From an uncultured Acidimicrobiaceae bacterium (GTDB taxonomy: Bacteria; Actinomycetota; Acidimicrobiia; Spongiisociales; SHLN01), in NCBI GenBank assembly GCA_947259275.1, contig CAMYMH010000008.1:1-64000 (forward strand): a stretch of 64,000 nucleotides of DNA, written 5' to 3'. Within the stretch, counting starts at the first letter, position 1, and every line of letters starts with the position of its first letter. Both the position numbers and the translations under genes were made by a program. The notes beneath the pieces were generated by a model. It was not told the origin of the DNA, ran no database searches, and was given only the letters and a program-made list of their open reading frames with translations. Shown piece by piece: positions 1 to 7,909 of the stretch.

Positions 1-98
1 GGAGCGCCGCCGGCCTGAGCCTCGCCCATCAGGCGGTCCTGGAGCTGCTCGAGTCGGCCGGGCTGCAACTGGAGAAGTTCGACCGGTTCCGCAGCTGA
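1..98 (+). CDS. C-terminal end of an unidentified protein (partial)
   Basis: The window opens inside a gene. Reading from base 3 gives 31 codons with strong GC at third positions, ending at a TGA at 96-98. The visible peptide ends in LEKFDRFRS and looks helical, with a Leu/Ala-rich stretch before it. There is too little sequence to assign a family. It converges on the hydrolase encoded on the opposite strand from base 148. Confidence 0.5.
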   Translation, partial: SAAGLSLAHQAVLELLESAGLQLEKFDRFRS

Positions 99-147
99 GA
101 ACACGAACCCGGTTGTGTCCGAGGTACCCCCTACCCGGCGGCGACAT

Positions 148-1335
148 CTACAGGCTCGCCAGAAACCCAGTGAGCAGTCGGTCGTACTCTCCGGGGTTCA
201 GGTTCCACGACTCGAGGTGTTTGGCGTTCTCCACGGTGTGGTAGGTCGCGAGGCCCGGAACAAGCTCTGCCAGGGCATTGCTGGTGGCAACCGGGACGAT
301 GTCATCCTCGAGCCCGTGGAAGAGCAGGACGGGAACATTGACCTCCTCGGCGCGCTCGAGGTAATCGAGCCGACCCCACTCCACGTCATATCGGATTCCC
401 GCCATCCACTTGGCGGTAGCGGTGAGCGTGCCGGGGATGGGTAGCCCGACCAGCGGCAGGCTGCGGCTCGCGGCCCCGTGATCGACGGCGGCACCCAGGT
501 CGAGCATGGGAGCATCGAGAATCACGCCTCGGACACGATCGGCCAGAGGCGACTCGTAGAGGAAGTTGGTGACGATTCCGCCGCCCATGCTGTATCCGAG
601 GAGTACGACGTCGGATGCACCTTCGGCGAGCGCGTACTGGACGGCTGCTTCGAGGTCCTCCCATTCGGTAAGCCCGTATTGGAGACGACCGGACGGGTCG
701 GCCGGCGCCTCCGGATGATTGCGGTAGCTGATGACGAGTGCCGGGTATCCGTTCCCAACGATCGCCTTCAGCGGCCTGAGGACGTCTCGGCGGGTCAGTC
801 CGATTCCGTGCACGAGCACGACCCAGGTCGTTTGGTCCCCGTCGATGAACCAGGCGGGGTTCTCGCCAAGGCTCGATGGGTAGGTCACGTCGGTGAAGGC
901 GAACCGGAACGCCACCATCGGGTCGCCTGGGTATGCCTTTCCGTCGTGCTGCGCCAAATCACCGGCGACCGGTCGCGAGCCGGTAACGAGTTCGAGGCGC
1001 CATTCCACCGTATCTTCGCCTGTGGCGATGAGCTCGGTGAGCTGGCCGTAGCCGCTCGCCCACTCCAAGCCCCACACACCCGGCACGAGCAGCTCATCTG
1101 GTCCCTCGGCGGTCGACAGCGTGATCGACTCGGTCCCGATGGCGACTACCGGGATGTCGAAGTCGGTGGTGCTCGGGTCCGGCTCGAGTGCCGATGAGTA
1201 GATCACGCCTGAGAAGTACCAGCCACCGGCGAGGTGGAACAACACCAGCACGCCGACCACGACTGCCGACCACTTGACAAGGGGACGTCTATAGCGGTGC
1301 GTTCGGTCGGTCGTCGGCTGTAATCCGAGCTCCAT
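148..1335 (-). CDS. Membrane-anchored alpha/beta hydrolase
   Basis: 395 residues. One N-terminal membrane segment (about residues 20-42) is followed by an extracytoplasmic alpha/beta-hydrolase domain. The nucleophile elbow is GYSMGGG (Ser about 249), and LVHGIG supplies the oxyanion-hole strand. The probable acid Asp lies in GLEDDIVP (about 345) and the His in AKHLESW (about 373). The layout matches secreted lipase/esterase or BAAT-like hydrolases; the substrate cannot be read from sequence. The ATG at 1335 is preferred over a GTG at 1341 because GGGAGG lies 5 nt before the ATG and abuts the GTG. The gene is divergent from the MFS permease. Confidence 0.85.
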   Translation of the reverse strand: MELGLQPTTDRTHRYRRPLVKWSAVVVGVLVLFHLAGGWYFSGVIYSSALEPDPSTTDFDIPVVAIGTESITLSTAEGPDELLVPGVWGLEWASGYGQLTELIATGEDTVEWRLELVTGSRPVAGDLAQHDGKAYPGDPMVAFRFAFTDVTYPSSLGENPAWFIDGDQTTWVVLVHGIGLTRRDVLRPLKAIVGNGYPALVISYRNHPEAPADPSGRLQYGLTEWEDLEAAVQYALAEGASDVVLLGYSMGGGIVTNFLYESPLADRVRGVILDAPMLDLGAAVDHGAASRSLPLVGLPIPGTLTATAKWMAGIRYDVEWGRLDYLERAEEVNVPVLLFHGLEDDIVPVATSNALAELVPGLATYHTVENAKHLESWNLNPGEYDRLLTGFLASL

Positions 1336-1431
1336 GGTCACCTCCCGGGCACCATGCCCTAGCTGCTCGGATCTTGATGTACCCGATCTGGGAAACCGTG
1401 GATAGTGCCGAACGGACCCATCGAGTCTTCC

Positions 1432-1437
1432 TACCCT
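1432..1437 (+). promoter_or_regulatory. TANNNT -10 box, leaderless start of MFS gene
   Basis: TACCCT lies 6 nt before the ATG at 1444, with no Shine-Dalgarno sequence between them. The spacing suggests the transcript begins at or next to the start codon. Confidence 0.5.
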
Positions 1438-1443
1438 GACCCG

Positions 1444-2616
1444 ATGACCTCGAGCCGGACGTTTCCCACCGGGCGGATTGCCGTGCTCGGCCTCGCCACG
1501 ATCGGTGCCTACGGCGCCTGGTTCTATGCCTTCGGAGTTCTACTCGATCCCATCATCGACGACACCGGCTGGAGTGAAGCGACGCTGGCCGCCACCTATG
1601 GCGCCAGCCTGCTGCTGGGTGGTGTGGCGGGCTTGGGGGGCGGCTGGCTGCTCGATCGCTTCGGCAGCCGGTTTGTGTTCTCCGCCGGCGCGATCGTCAG
1701 CCTGGGAGCCTGGGTGGTGGCGGCGAACGCCCAGTCGGTCGTCGTGTTCGCGCTGGCCGGTGCCATCGGAGGTGGATCTCTCGGGGCGCTGGCCTTCTAT
1801 CACGTGACCCAGACCGTGGCGGTCCGGATCACGCCCGCCGATCCGAACCGGGCCATCGCAGTTCTCACCATCTGGGGGGCCTTCGCGAGTGTGATCTCGA
1901 TCCCCGCCACCGCCTGGCTGGAGGCGCAGTTTGGGTGGCGAGTGGCGCTGGTGGTGCTGGGGACCGTGGCGGCGGCGACACTCGGGATGGCGGCGGTGTC
2001 GGTGCCATCACCGGGGGCGATTGGCTCCGGCCTCCGCCCAATCGTCGATTCACTACGGGTCAGCCTCGCCAACTCGTACGTCCGCCGGTTTTTCGTTGCA
2101 CAGGCCTTCGCCGGCATGGCGGCTTCGGTGATCATCGTGTACCAGGTGCCGGCAATGACCAGCGCGGGGCTGTCAATCGGCCTCGCCTCAACCATCGCCG
2201 GTTTTCGCGGCTTCGCTCAGCTCGGCGGAAGGCTCCCACTAACACCGATGGTGGCCGCGCTCGGCGTTGGCCGCAGCATGCAACTCGCCTATGCCACCCT
2301 GGTGGTCGGGTCACTGTTCCTCGCGGTGTCCGGGTCGCTGCTGCCGGCGATTCTGTTCGCGGTCTTCGCCGGCTTCGGGGTCGGTGCGCTCTCGGCGCTG
2401 GTCGGCATGTATGCCGCCGAGGTCTTCGAACCCGGGAGCCTCGGCACGGCGATGGGCCTGACGTCGCTCGTGTTCGGCATGGTTGGTTCGATCGGCCCGG
2501 TGGTGGCCGGCCGGATCGCCGAGGCGAGTGGATCGCGGGTGTGGCCGGTGCTGGGCGCCGGTGTCCTGTCGTTGGCCGCCGGTGTGGCGATCAAACCGGT
2601 TCCGAAGGACATCTAG
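1444..2616 (+). CDS. MFS transporter
   Basis: 390 residues with about 12 hydrophobic segments and the MFS loop motif GGWLLDRFGSRFV between segments 2 and 3 and again a weaker version in the second half. The overall look (YGAWFYAFGVLLDPI then W-S-E-A near the first loop) resembles the monocarboxylate/oxalate-formate antiporter branch of the major facilitator superfamily, but the substrate is not predictable. The ATG at 1444 is chosen over an in-frame GTG at 1405 because a TACCCT box sits 6 nt upstream, as in other leaderless genes of this window. The gene converges on rnhB, with only 10 nt between the stop codons. Confidence 0.85.
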   Translation: MTSSRTFPTGRIAVLGLATIGAYGAWFYAFGVLLDPIIDDTGWSEATLAATYGASLLLGGVAGLGGGWLLDRFGSRFVFSAGAIVSLGAWVVAANAQSVVVFALAGAIGGGSLGALAFYHVTQTVAVRITPADPNRAIAVLTIWGAFASVISIPATAWLEAQFGWRVALVVLGTVAAATLGMAAVSVPSPGAIGSGLRPIVDSLRVSLANSYVRRFFVAQAFAGMAASVIIVYQVPAMTSAGLSIGLASTIAGFRGFAQLGGRLPLTPMVAALGVGRSMQLAYATLVVGSLFLAVSGSLLPAILFAVFAGFGVGALSALVGMYAAEVFEPGSLGTAMGLTSLVFGMVGSIGPVVAGRIAEASGSRVWPVLGAGVLSLAAGVAIKPVPKDI

Positions 2617-2626
2617 AAAAGCAGGT

Positions 2627-3328
2627 TCAATCGAACAGCTGGCCCTGCGGGTCGGGGCGCCGGTAGCGGGGCTCGGTGATCTCCGGAATGGTGTCCATGA
2701 ACGCCCAGCTCTTGCGGTGGATGGGACTGGGGCCGAGTCTGGCCAGGCCGGCGACATGATGGGGACCGTTGTAGCCCTTGTTGTTCTCGAAGTTGTAGCC
2801 GGGGAAGCGGATGGCCATCCGGCGCATGATCCGGTCCCTGGTCACCTTGGCGAGGATCGAAGCCGCGGCCACCGACAGGCAGACGGCGTCTCCCCGCACG
2901 ATCTTCTTGGTGCGGCCCCCCACGAAGTCCCAGTTGCCGTCGATGATGGCGATGTCGGGTCGCATACCGAGGCCGGCCAGAGCGCGGCCCGCCGCGATCC
3001 TCTGAGCCTCCGACATGCCGTATCGGTCGCACTCCCAGTGGGAGGCGTGACCGACGGCCCAGGCCTCGACCCAACCGGCGATGCGGTCGAACAGTGCCTC
3101 GCGCTCATCTTCATGCAGCATCTTGGAGTCACGCACTTTGTAGATGCGCCGGTCCTTGGGAACCACGGCGGCGCCGACGCTGATCGGCCCGGCCCACGAG
3201 CCGCGGCCCACCTCGTCGACGCCGGCCACGATTTCTAGACCCTGCGACCACAGTTCCCGTTCGAAATGAAGGCCGGGAGACTGGCGCTTGATCGCCTTGC
3301 GGAGTTTGGGGACCGTGGAGGTGGTCAT
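2627..3328 (-). CDS. rnhB: Ribonuclease HII
   Basis: 233 residues. It cleaves the RNA strand of RNA-DNA hybrids and excises misincorporated ribonucleotides. The first carboxylates are in GVDEVGRGS near residue 38, with further acidic residues in AIIDGNWD and TRDRIMRR, matching the DEDD active site of RNase HII. ASILAKVTRD is the typical family block, and the protein ends soon after the NNKGYNGPHH region. The length is normal for the family. The ATG at 3328 has TACGCT 8 nt upstream and no obvious ribosome-binding site, so it is probably leaderless. The gene is divergent from the truncated MmcQ gene. Confidence 0.95.
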   Translation of the reverse strand: MTTSTVPKLRKAIKRQSPGLHFERELWSQGLEIVAGVDEVGRGSWAGPISVGAAVVPKDRRIYKVRDSKMLHEDEREALFDRIAGWVEAWAVGHASHWECDRYGMSEAQRIAAGRALAGLGMRPDIAIIDGNWDFVGGRTKKIVRGDAVCLSVAAASILAKVTRDRIMRRMAIRFPGYNFENNKGYNGPHHVAGLARLGPSPIHRKSWAFMDTIPEITEPRYRRPDPQGQLFD

Positions 3329-3336
3329 CGCTGGCG

Positions 3337-3342
3337 AGCGTA
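3337..3342 (-). promoter_or_regulatory. TANNNT -10 box of rnhB
   Basis: On the minus strand TACGCT is 8 nt before the rnhB ATG. It fits the recurrent leaderless pattern of this window. Confidence 0.4.
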
Positions 3343-3355
3343 CCAGTCGCGGGCG

Positions 3356-3361
3356 TAGTCT
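3356..3361 (+). promoter_or_regulatory. TANNNT -10 box of truncated MmcQ gene / D-amino-acid oxidase
   Basis: TAGTCT is 6 nt before the ATG of the truncated gene at 3368. It probably drives both that remnant and the oxidase behind it. Confidence 0.5.
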
Positions 3362-3367
3362 CAGGCG

Positions 3368-3478
3368 ATGCCGAGCCGTCTCGACCGCGTGCGCGTTATC
3401 TCGCTGGCGCTGCCGGAGGCGACGGAACGCGAGACCTGGGGCCATCCGACCTTCCGGGTGGCCTTGCCAGGCGGGTGA
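3368..3478 (+). pseudogene. Truncated MmcQ/YjbR-family gene, N-terminus only
   Basis: 36 codons from an ATG give a start of the form VRVISLALPEATERETWGHP followed by TFRVALPGG and a TGA. This matches the N-terminal block of MmcQ/YjbR-like proteins (about 110-120 residues when intact), where the next segment would normally continue as a GKIFA-type strand. The rest is missing, and a D-amino-acid oxidase ATG follows one base after the stop. Third-position GC is high throughout, so it was a real reading frame. It now probably acts as a short leader cistron that passes ribosomes to the oxidase. The family call rests on memory of the pattern, not a search. Confidence 0.6.
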
Positions 3479-3479
3479 C

Positions 3480-4430
3480 ATGAAGGTCACGGTCGTGGGC
3501 GCCGGTGTCATCGGGATCACCTCGGCCATCCGCTTGCGCGAAGCCGGGTTTTCCACCGACATCGTGGCGGCCGACCTGCCGGCCGACACGGCGGCCTCCT
3601 CGGTGGCGGGCGCCATCTGGTACCCGTATGGCTCGTCGCCCGATTCCCGCGCCGCCGGATGGGGGCGGCATTCGCTTGGGGTATTCACCGAGTTGGCGGA
3701 GGAGGCGGCCCCGGGCCTCGCCCTCAAGGAGATGCTGGACCTGCGGGTGGCGCGCGGTTCCGATCCCTGGTGGGCCGATCCCGGCCGGGGGTTTCGGCAC
3801 GCCGACGGTGATGGCCTCCCCCCCGGGTACGCCGGCGGCTTCCTCCAGCAGACGGTGGTCATCGATGTCGTCCCGCATCTCGAGTACCTTTCGGCCCGTT
3901 TCGAATCCCTCGGCGGGCGCATTGCCCAGGAGCATCTGACCGGGCTGGACGACCTAGCGGCAGAAGGCCTGGTGGTGAACTGCACCGGGGTCGGGGCGGG
4001 GACCCTGGTGGGTGACCCAGGGGTGACACCGATCCGCGGCCAGGTGGTGCGGGTAGGTGGGGTCAACGTGCAACGGGTGACGATCGTCGATGAAGGCCCG
4101 CTCGCCTATGCCTACGTCATGCCCCATGGGTCCGAGGCGGTGTTAGGCGGGACCCGCCGACCCGGCCAATGGGACCGGACCCCCGACGAGGCGGTTAGCG
4201 AGCAGATACTCGAAAAGGCCGTGCTGCTGGAGCCGGCTCTGGCCGCGGCCGAAGTCATCGGCGTGAAGGTTGGGTTGAGGCCCGGCCGGGAGCGGGTACG
4301 GCTCGAGCACGAGGCGATCACCGGCACACCCGGCATCATTCACAACTACGGTCACGCCGGCAACGGCTGGTCGTTGTCGTGGGGTTGTGCCGACGAAGTC
4401 GTGGTGCTGGCCACCCGGGCGGCCGGGTAA
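3480..4430 (+). CDS. D-amino-acid oxidase family FAD enzyme
   Basis: 316 residues. It oxidises D-amino acids to imino acids with FAD and O2, giving peroxide. The N-terminus carries the dinucleotide-binding GAGVIG (residues 7-12). Towards the C-terminus HNYGHAGNGWSLSWG matches the D-amino-acid oxidase signature, in which the conserved His-Gly-Gly region contacts FAD; SSVAGAIWYPY is the usual active-site lid region. The length is slightly short of eukaryotic DAO but normal for bacteria. The start is set by the GxGxxG motif. There is no own promoter: the ATG begins one base after the stop of the MmcQ remnant. Glycine/D-aspartate specificity cannot be decided. Confidence 0.9.
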   Translation: MKVTVVGAGVIGITSAIRLREAGFSTDIVAADLPADTAASSVAGAIWYPYGSSPDSRAAGWGRHSLGVFTELAEEAAPGLALKEMLDLRVARGSDPWWADPGRGFRHADGDGLPPGYAGGFLQQTVVIDVVPHLEYLSARFESLGGRIAQEHLTGLDDLAAEGLVVNCTGVGAGTLVGDPGVTPIRGQVVRVGGVNVQRVTIVDEGPLAYAYVMPHGSEAVLGGTRRPGQWDRTPDEAVSEQILEKAVLLEPALAAAEVIGVKVGLRPGRERVRLEHEAITGTPGIIHNYGHAGNGWSLSWGCADEVVVLATRAAG

Positions 4431-4433
4431 CCT
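4428..4433 (+). promoter_or_regulatory. TANNNT -10 box of Ddn-type gene
   Basis: TAACCT overlaps the stop codon of the upstream oxidase and lies 6 nt before the ATG at 4440. It is a clear leaderless arrangement. Confidence 0.5.
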
Positions 4434-4439
4434 CCCGCA

Positions 4440-4907
4440 ATGGCGCTTTACCAAAGCTTTGCCCGATGGGCCGGTGACAAGCCCTGGTTCCGTCCGGTGG
4501 CCAGACGGGTACTTCCCAGGGTGGACTCCCGGCTCCTGCAATCCCGCGGCTGGCAAGCAACCCCCTTCCCCACGCTCCTGCTCACCACCACCGGTCACCG
4601 GTCGGGTGAGCTGCACCACGCTCCGCTCTACTACCTGGAGGACGACGGATTCGTCGTCATCGCATCCAACTACGGGAACCAGGAGCCGGACTGGTCCCGC
4701 AACCTGGCGGCAGAACCGACCTGCACCATCAAGGTGGGAAAGTCCCGGCGGGCGGCCCAGGCTGAGCGGGTACCCGACGAAAATTGGGCACACTGGCTGG
4801 ATCGGTTCGCAGCGTTCTATCCGCCCTACCGCGACTACGTAGCCCGCGCCGGCCGCGATATTCCCATCTGGAAGCTGACGCCCTTGCCGGCGCCGGGTGT
4901 GCCCTAG
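4440..4907 (+). CDS. F420-dependent (Ddn-like) nitroreductase family protein
   Basis: 155 residues, the usual size of the deazaflavin-dependent nitroreductase family typified by mycobacterial Ddn. Family blocks visible are LLTTTGHRSGELHHAPLYY, where the Gly-x-x-Ser/Thr-Gly turn contacts the F420 phosphate, then a FVVIASNYGN strand, a PDWSRNLAAEP segment and FPPYRDYVAR. These proteins reduce quinones or nitro compounds with reduced F420. Its presence suggests that the host makes F420, although no F420 biosynthesis gene is in the window. The 3' end overlaps by 4 bp the convergent membrane-protein gene. Confidence 0.85.
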   Translation: MALYQSFARWAGDKPWFRPVARRVLPRVDSRLLQSRGWQATPFPTLLLTTTGHRSGELHHAPLYYLEDDGFVVIASNYGNQEPDWSRNLAAEPTCTIKVGKSRRAAQAERVPDENWAHWLDRFAAFYPPYRDYVARAGRDIPIWKLTPLPAPGVP

Positions 4908-5221
4908 CCGGCCTCGACGGATTTGGCGGCGGTATCGACGGGCTCGACCGGCACCGGCTCAACCGCACGCTCCATTTCCACTCGGAACTGGCGGCGGGCT
5001 CTGACGGCCGCCACCAACAGCACGGCTGCGGCCACGAAACCGAGAGTCCCCACCGATACCAGCCAGGCGGTGGTGGTGGTCGAGTAGTCGGCCATATAGA
5101 GAAAGAGAACCGCGATCGCTCCGACGGCGAGGGAAAGCGCCGCCGCGATGAGGTGGCGGCGTGGCGGCGGTGGCGGCGTGTATGGCACGACTAATAGCGC
5201 CCTTTGATCTCGGTCCAGCAT
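4904..5221 (-). CDS. Small two-TM membrane protein, unknown function
   Basis: 105 residues. A short N-terminal segment with a run of six prolines is followed by two hydrophobic helices (about residues 25-47 and 53-75) and a charged, acidic C-terminal tail. No family is recognised. The ATG at 5221 is preceded by GAGGGAA about 7 nt upstream, which is better than an in-frame ATG at 5293 with no ribosome-binding site. It converges with, and overlaps by 4 bp, the Ddn-like gene. Confidence 0.55.
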   Translation of the reverse strand: MLDRDQRALLVVPYTPPPPPRRHLIAAALSLAVGAIAVLFLYMADYSTTTTAWLVSVGTLGFVAAAVLLVAAVRARRQFRVEMERAVEPVPVEPVDTAAKSVEAG

Positions 5222-5338
5222 CACAATTCCCTCGGCTCCCGCGAGGGCCAGAATGCCAAGCGCTGGGAACGACGCCAAGCTCACCGCACGCATTTATTTC
5301 GCGAGTCGCCGACAGGGCCTGGTGGTGGTGATACGCCC

Positions 5339-5344
5339 TACTAT
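5339..5344 (+). promoter_or_regulatory. TANNNT -10 box of gpsA
   Basis: TACTAT sits 6 nt before the gpsA ATG at 5351, with no Shine-Dalgarno sequence. Confidence 0.5.
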
Positions 5345-5350
5345 CCGGTC

Positions 5351-6346
5351 ATGAGAGTCGCGGTCATCGGAGCCGGCAGCTGGGGCACCACGGTTGCCTC
5401 CCTGGCCGCCCAATCGGCCGATGTGCGGTTGTGGGCACGGCGGCCCGAGCTGGCTGCGGCCATAAACGCCACCGGCCGGAACGACGACTACCTGGCGGGC
5501 TTTTCGCTTCCCACCGGGTTGGCCGCCACCGCCGACCTGGGGGAAGCGCTCGATGGTGCCGACGCGATAGTGATGGGCGTTCCGTCGCACGGGTTCCGGA
5601 CAGTTCTGGAGGAGGCAGCCGTCGAGGTGGATGCCCAGACTCCGATCATCAGCCTGACGAAGGGCCTCGAGGCAGAATCGAACATGCGGATGACGGAGGT
5701 GGTCGCCGACGTGCTTCCAGATCATGACCCGGCCGGAATCGGCGTACTTACCGGCCCCAATCTGGCGCGGGAAATCATGGAGGGCCAGCCGGCCGCCTCG
5801 GTTATCAGCGTCCGGGACGAGCAGATCGCCACCGCGCTGCAGTCGGTATTCATGACGCCTTCACTACGCGTGTACTCGAATACCGACGTCGTCGGCTGTG
5901 AGATGGCCGGCTCACTCAAGAATGTGATGGCGCTGGCTGCCGGAATGGCTCACGGTCTCGAGTACGGCGACAACTCGATGGCGACTCTCATCACCCGGGC
6001 GCTAGCAGAGCTCAGCCGCCTCGGGCGGGCCATGGGCGGTAATCCGGCTACGTTCGCCGGTCTGGCCGGCATGGGTGATCTCATCGCAACCTGCATCAGC
6101 CCGTTGTCGCGCAATCATCGAGTGGGGGTTGCGCTCGGACAAGGCAAAGCACTCGAGGACATCATCGCCGAGATGAACATGGTGGCTGAGGGGGTCAAAA
6201 CGACGCCGGTGGTATTGGAACTGGCGGCCCAACACAGCGTGGAGATGCCGATCGCCCAGCAGGTCGCCAACGTGCTCGATGGGCAGCCGGTCACCCAGAT
6301 GCTGGCCGAGCTCATGGGCAGACCGCCCAAAGCCGAAGGCGCCTGA
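5351..6346 (+). CDS. gpsA: NAD(P)-dependent glycerol-3-phosphate dehydrogenase
   Basis: 331 residues, normal length. It reduces dihydroxyacetone phosphate to sn-glycerol-3-phosphate for phospholipid synthesis. The Rossmann motif GAGSWGT (residues 7-13) begins at the N-terminus, and SLTKGLE, TGPNLAREI and the GCEMAGSLKNVMALAAG block follow, the last containing the catalytic lysine. NSMATLITRALAE and GLAGMGDLIATC are the C-terminal substrate-domain signatures. It is probably transcribed leaderless from the TACTAT box. The gene stands alone, with a small membrane-protein gene downstream. Confidence 0.97.
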   Translation: MRVAVIGAGSWGTTVASLAAQSADVRLWARRPELAAAINATGRNDDYLAGFSLPTGLAATADLGEALDGADAIVMGVPSHGFRTVLEEAAVEVDAQTPIISLTKGLEAESNMRMTEVVADVLPDHDPAGIGVLTGPNLAREIMEGQPAASVISVRDEQIATALQSVFMTPSLRVYSNTDVVGCEMAGSLKNVMALAAGMAHGLEYGDNSMATLITRALAELSRLGRAMGGNPATFAGLAGMGDLIATCISPLSRNHRVGVALGQGKALEDIIAEMNMVAEGVKTTPVVLELAAQHSVEMPIAQQVANVLDGQPVTQMLAELMGRPPKAEGA

Positions 6347-6441
6347 GCAGGCTCGTGGGGGAGGCCGGAACCACTCTTGTGGGGGATGACGTCGCCAGGT
6401 GAATCCGAGATGATGGGTACACGATCACTGAGGAGATGAAA

Positions 6442-6642
6442 ATGTTCACGCTGGTTCTATGGATTCTGCTGGCGGTGCTTTCGCTGCCGCTTGCCATCCT
6501 GGCGCTGGTCTTGTGGCCGATCGTGTGGCTGATATCGCTGCCACTGCGGTTGGCCGGCGTCACCCTGAAGGCGGCTTTCGACTTGATCGGTGCCGTCATC
6601 GGCCTGCCGGCCCGACTCTTGCGGGGTCCGGCCCGGACGTGA
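6442..6642 (+). CDS. Small hydrophobic membrane protein
   Basis: 66 residues, almost entirely one long or two short hydrophobic helices (LWILLAVLSLPLAILALVLW, then a second Leu/Val-rich stretch) followed by an Arg-rich end. AGGAG lies 6 nt before the ATG at 6442; an ATG at 6436 touches the AGGAG and is less likely. No family is recognised. The strong ribosome-binding site and high third-position GC support a real gene. It is followed by the cNMP-binding protein on the same strand. Confidence 0.55.
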   Translation: MFTLVLWILLAVLSLPLAILALVLWPIVWLISLPLRLAGVTLKAAFDLIGAVIGLPARLLRGPART

Positions 6643-6713
6643 CCCCCGGGCTCGGAGTTGGACGCGAGGCGGCTCGGGATATCATCGATCCCACATATCA
6701 GGGAGTTTGTGAA

Positions 6714-7142
6714 TTGCGTTTGACGAATCAGAAGCAGCGGATCAGCGCGCTGCAACAGGTACCGCTGCTTGCCGGCCTCAGCCGTGCCAGTCTCGGCCAG
6801 CTGGCTCACCGGGCTGAAGAAGTTGAGGTCCGGTCGGGTGCCTACCTCACTCGCCAGGGTGCCCTCGGCTCGGAGGTGTACGTCGTGCTCGACGGCAGCT
6901 TCGTGGTCCGCCGCCACACCCGCACGGTGGCGACTCGGAAGAAAGGCGAAGTTTTCGGCGAGATGTCACTCATCGACGGTATGCCACGCCGGGCCAACGT
7001 CGTGGCCGAGAAGGACTCGACGGTGCTGGTGGTGCACAAGCGGGACTTCGAACAACTCCTTGACACTCCTCGGATTGCCCGGGGCGTGATGCAGACGCTG
7101 GCTTCTCGCCTACAGGAAGCCGACAAGAGGATCCTCGGTTAG
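6714..7142 (+). CDS. Cyclic-nucleotide-binding domain protein
   Basis: 142 residues made of a single cNMP-binding beta-roll: VPLLAGLSRASLGQLA helix, GAYLTRQGALGSEVYVVLDGSFVV, then KKGEVFGEMSLIDGMPRRANVVAE with the phosphate-binding cassette (GEMSL, PRRANV) and a C-terminal helix. There is no HTH domain, so it is not a CRP-type regulator by itself; stand-alone cassettes probably act as sensory subunits or protein partners. The start is uncertain: TTG at 6714 has GGGAG about 9 nt upstream, and another TTG lies at 6720. Confidence 0.75.
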   Translation: MRLTNQKQRISALQQVPLLAGLSRASLGQLAHRAEEVEVRSGAYLTRQGALGSEVYVVLDGSFVVRRHTRTVATRKKGEVFGEMSLIDGMPRRANVVAEKDSTVLVVHKRDFEQLLDTPRIARGVMQTLASRLQEADKRILG

Positions 7143-7198
7143 CTTGCCGCTGCCCGCCCGTCCGTCGGGGTCGACCTCCGGCTGTTTGCACGAGCGCC

Positions 7199-7204
7199 TA
7201 TGCT
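7199..7204 (+). promoter_or_regulatory. TANNNT -10 box of methyltransferase gene
   Basis: TATGCT is 7 nt before the GTG at 7212. It favours this GTG over the ATG at 7200, which would lie inside the -10 box. Confidence 0.45.
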
Positions 7205-7211
7205 GCGGCCC

Positions 7212-7904
7212 GTGACGGCCGCCGAGAACCTCTTCGACAAGAGCCACGAGTACGAGCAGATGCTCGATGCGGGGATCCAGCTCTCCGGGGAGACTCGCGA
7301 GTGGTTCATGGTGGAGCGGATTCGTGACCTTCAGGCACAGCTTCCGCCCGATTTCCGACCGAGGCGGGTCCTCGACTTCGGCTGCGGCATTGGGGACACG
7401 GCCGCGCACCTGGCGAAGGTCTATCCCGAGGCGAAGGTCGTTGGAGTCGATACCGCAGAGGAGGCCATCGCCCACGCGCGTGAGGTGCATGGCGGCGAGC
7501 GGATCAGCTTCCGCCCGCTTGGCGAGCTGGACGCCGAGCCTGCCTTCGACCTCTGCTACACGAACGGCGTGTTCCATCACATCCCGCCCGCCGAGCGGGA
7601 AGGGGCCGTGAGCCTGGTCCATCGCGCAATGGCGTCTGGGGGCCGCTTCGCCCTGGTGGAGAACAACCCCTGGAATCCGGGGGCGCGTCTGGTCATGTCG
7701 CGCATCGACTTCGACCGGGATGCGATCATGCTCTGGCCCAGGGAGACGCGCGCTCTGCTGGCGTCGGGGGGGTTCGAAGAGACGACCGCGCCACGCTTCC
7801 TCTTCCTGTTCCCCCGCTTGCTGGCCTTCCTCCGCTTCCTGGAGCCCTCGCTCGCCCGGCTGCCGCTGGGCGCCCAGTACTACGTCGTCGGCACCAAGGC
7901 CTGA
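7212..7904 (+). CDS. Class I SAM-dependent methyltransferase
   Basis: 230 residues. The SAM-binding motif I is VLDFGCGIGDTAAHLA, motif II is VVGVDTAEEAIA, and the post-motif acidic/Asn region reads LCYTNGVFHHIPP, as in Methyltransf_11/25 proteins. The C-terminal third (LFLFPRLLAFLRFLEPSLARLPLG) is hydrophobic and may touch the membrane. It is followed after 5 nt by a family-2 glycosyltransferase, so the pair likely modifies a lipid-linked sugar or polyprenyl glycan; this is inference. The start is chosen for the leaderless TATGCT box. Confidence 0.8.
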   Translation: MTAAENLFDKSHEYEQMLDAGIQLSGETREWFMVERIRDLQAQLPPDFRPRRVLDFGCGIGDTAAHLAKVYPEAKVVGVDTAEEAIAHAREVHGGERISFRPLGELDAEPAFDLCYTNGVFHHIPPAEREGAVSLVHRAMASGGRFALVENNPWNPGARLVMSRIDFDRDAIMLWPRETRALLASGGFEETTAPRFLFLFPRLLAFLRFLEPSLARLPLGAQYYVVGTKA

Positions 7905-7909
7905 AGCCC

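Noticed and set aside
3368-3478. TGA of the short MmcQ-type ORF as a selenocysteine codon, given selC nearby
   Set aside because: The sequence after the TGA in that frame does not continue the MmcQ family, and no Cys is expected at this position.
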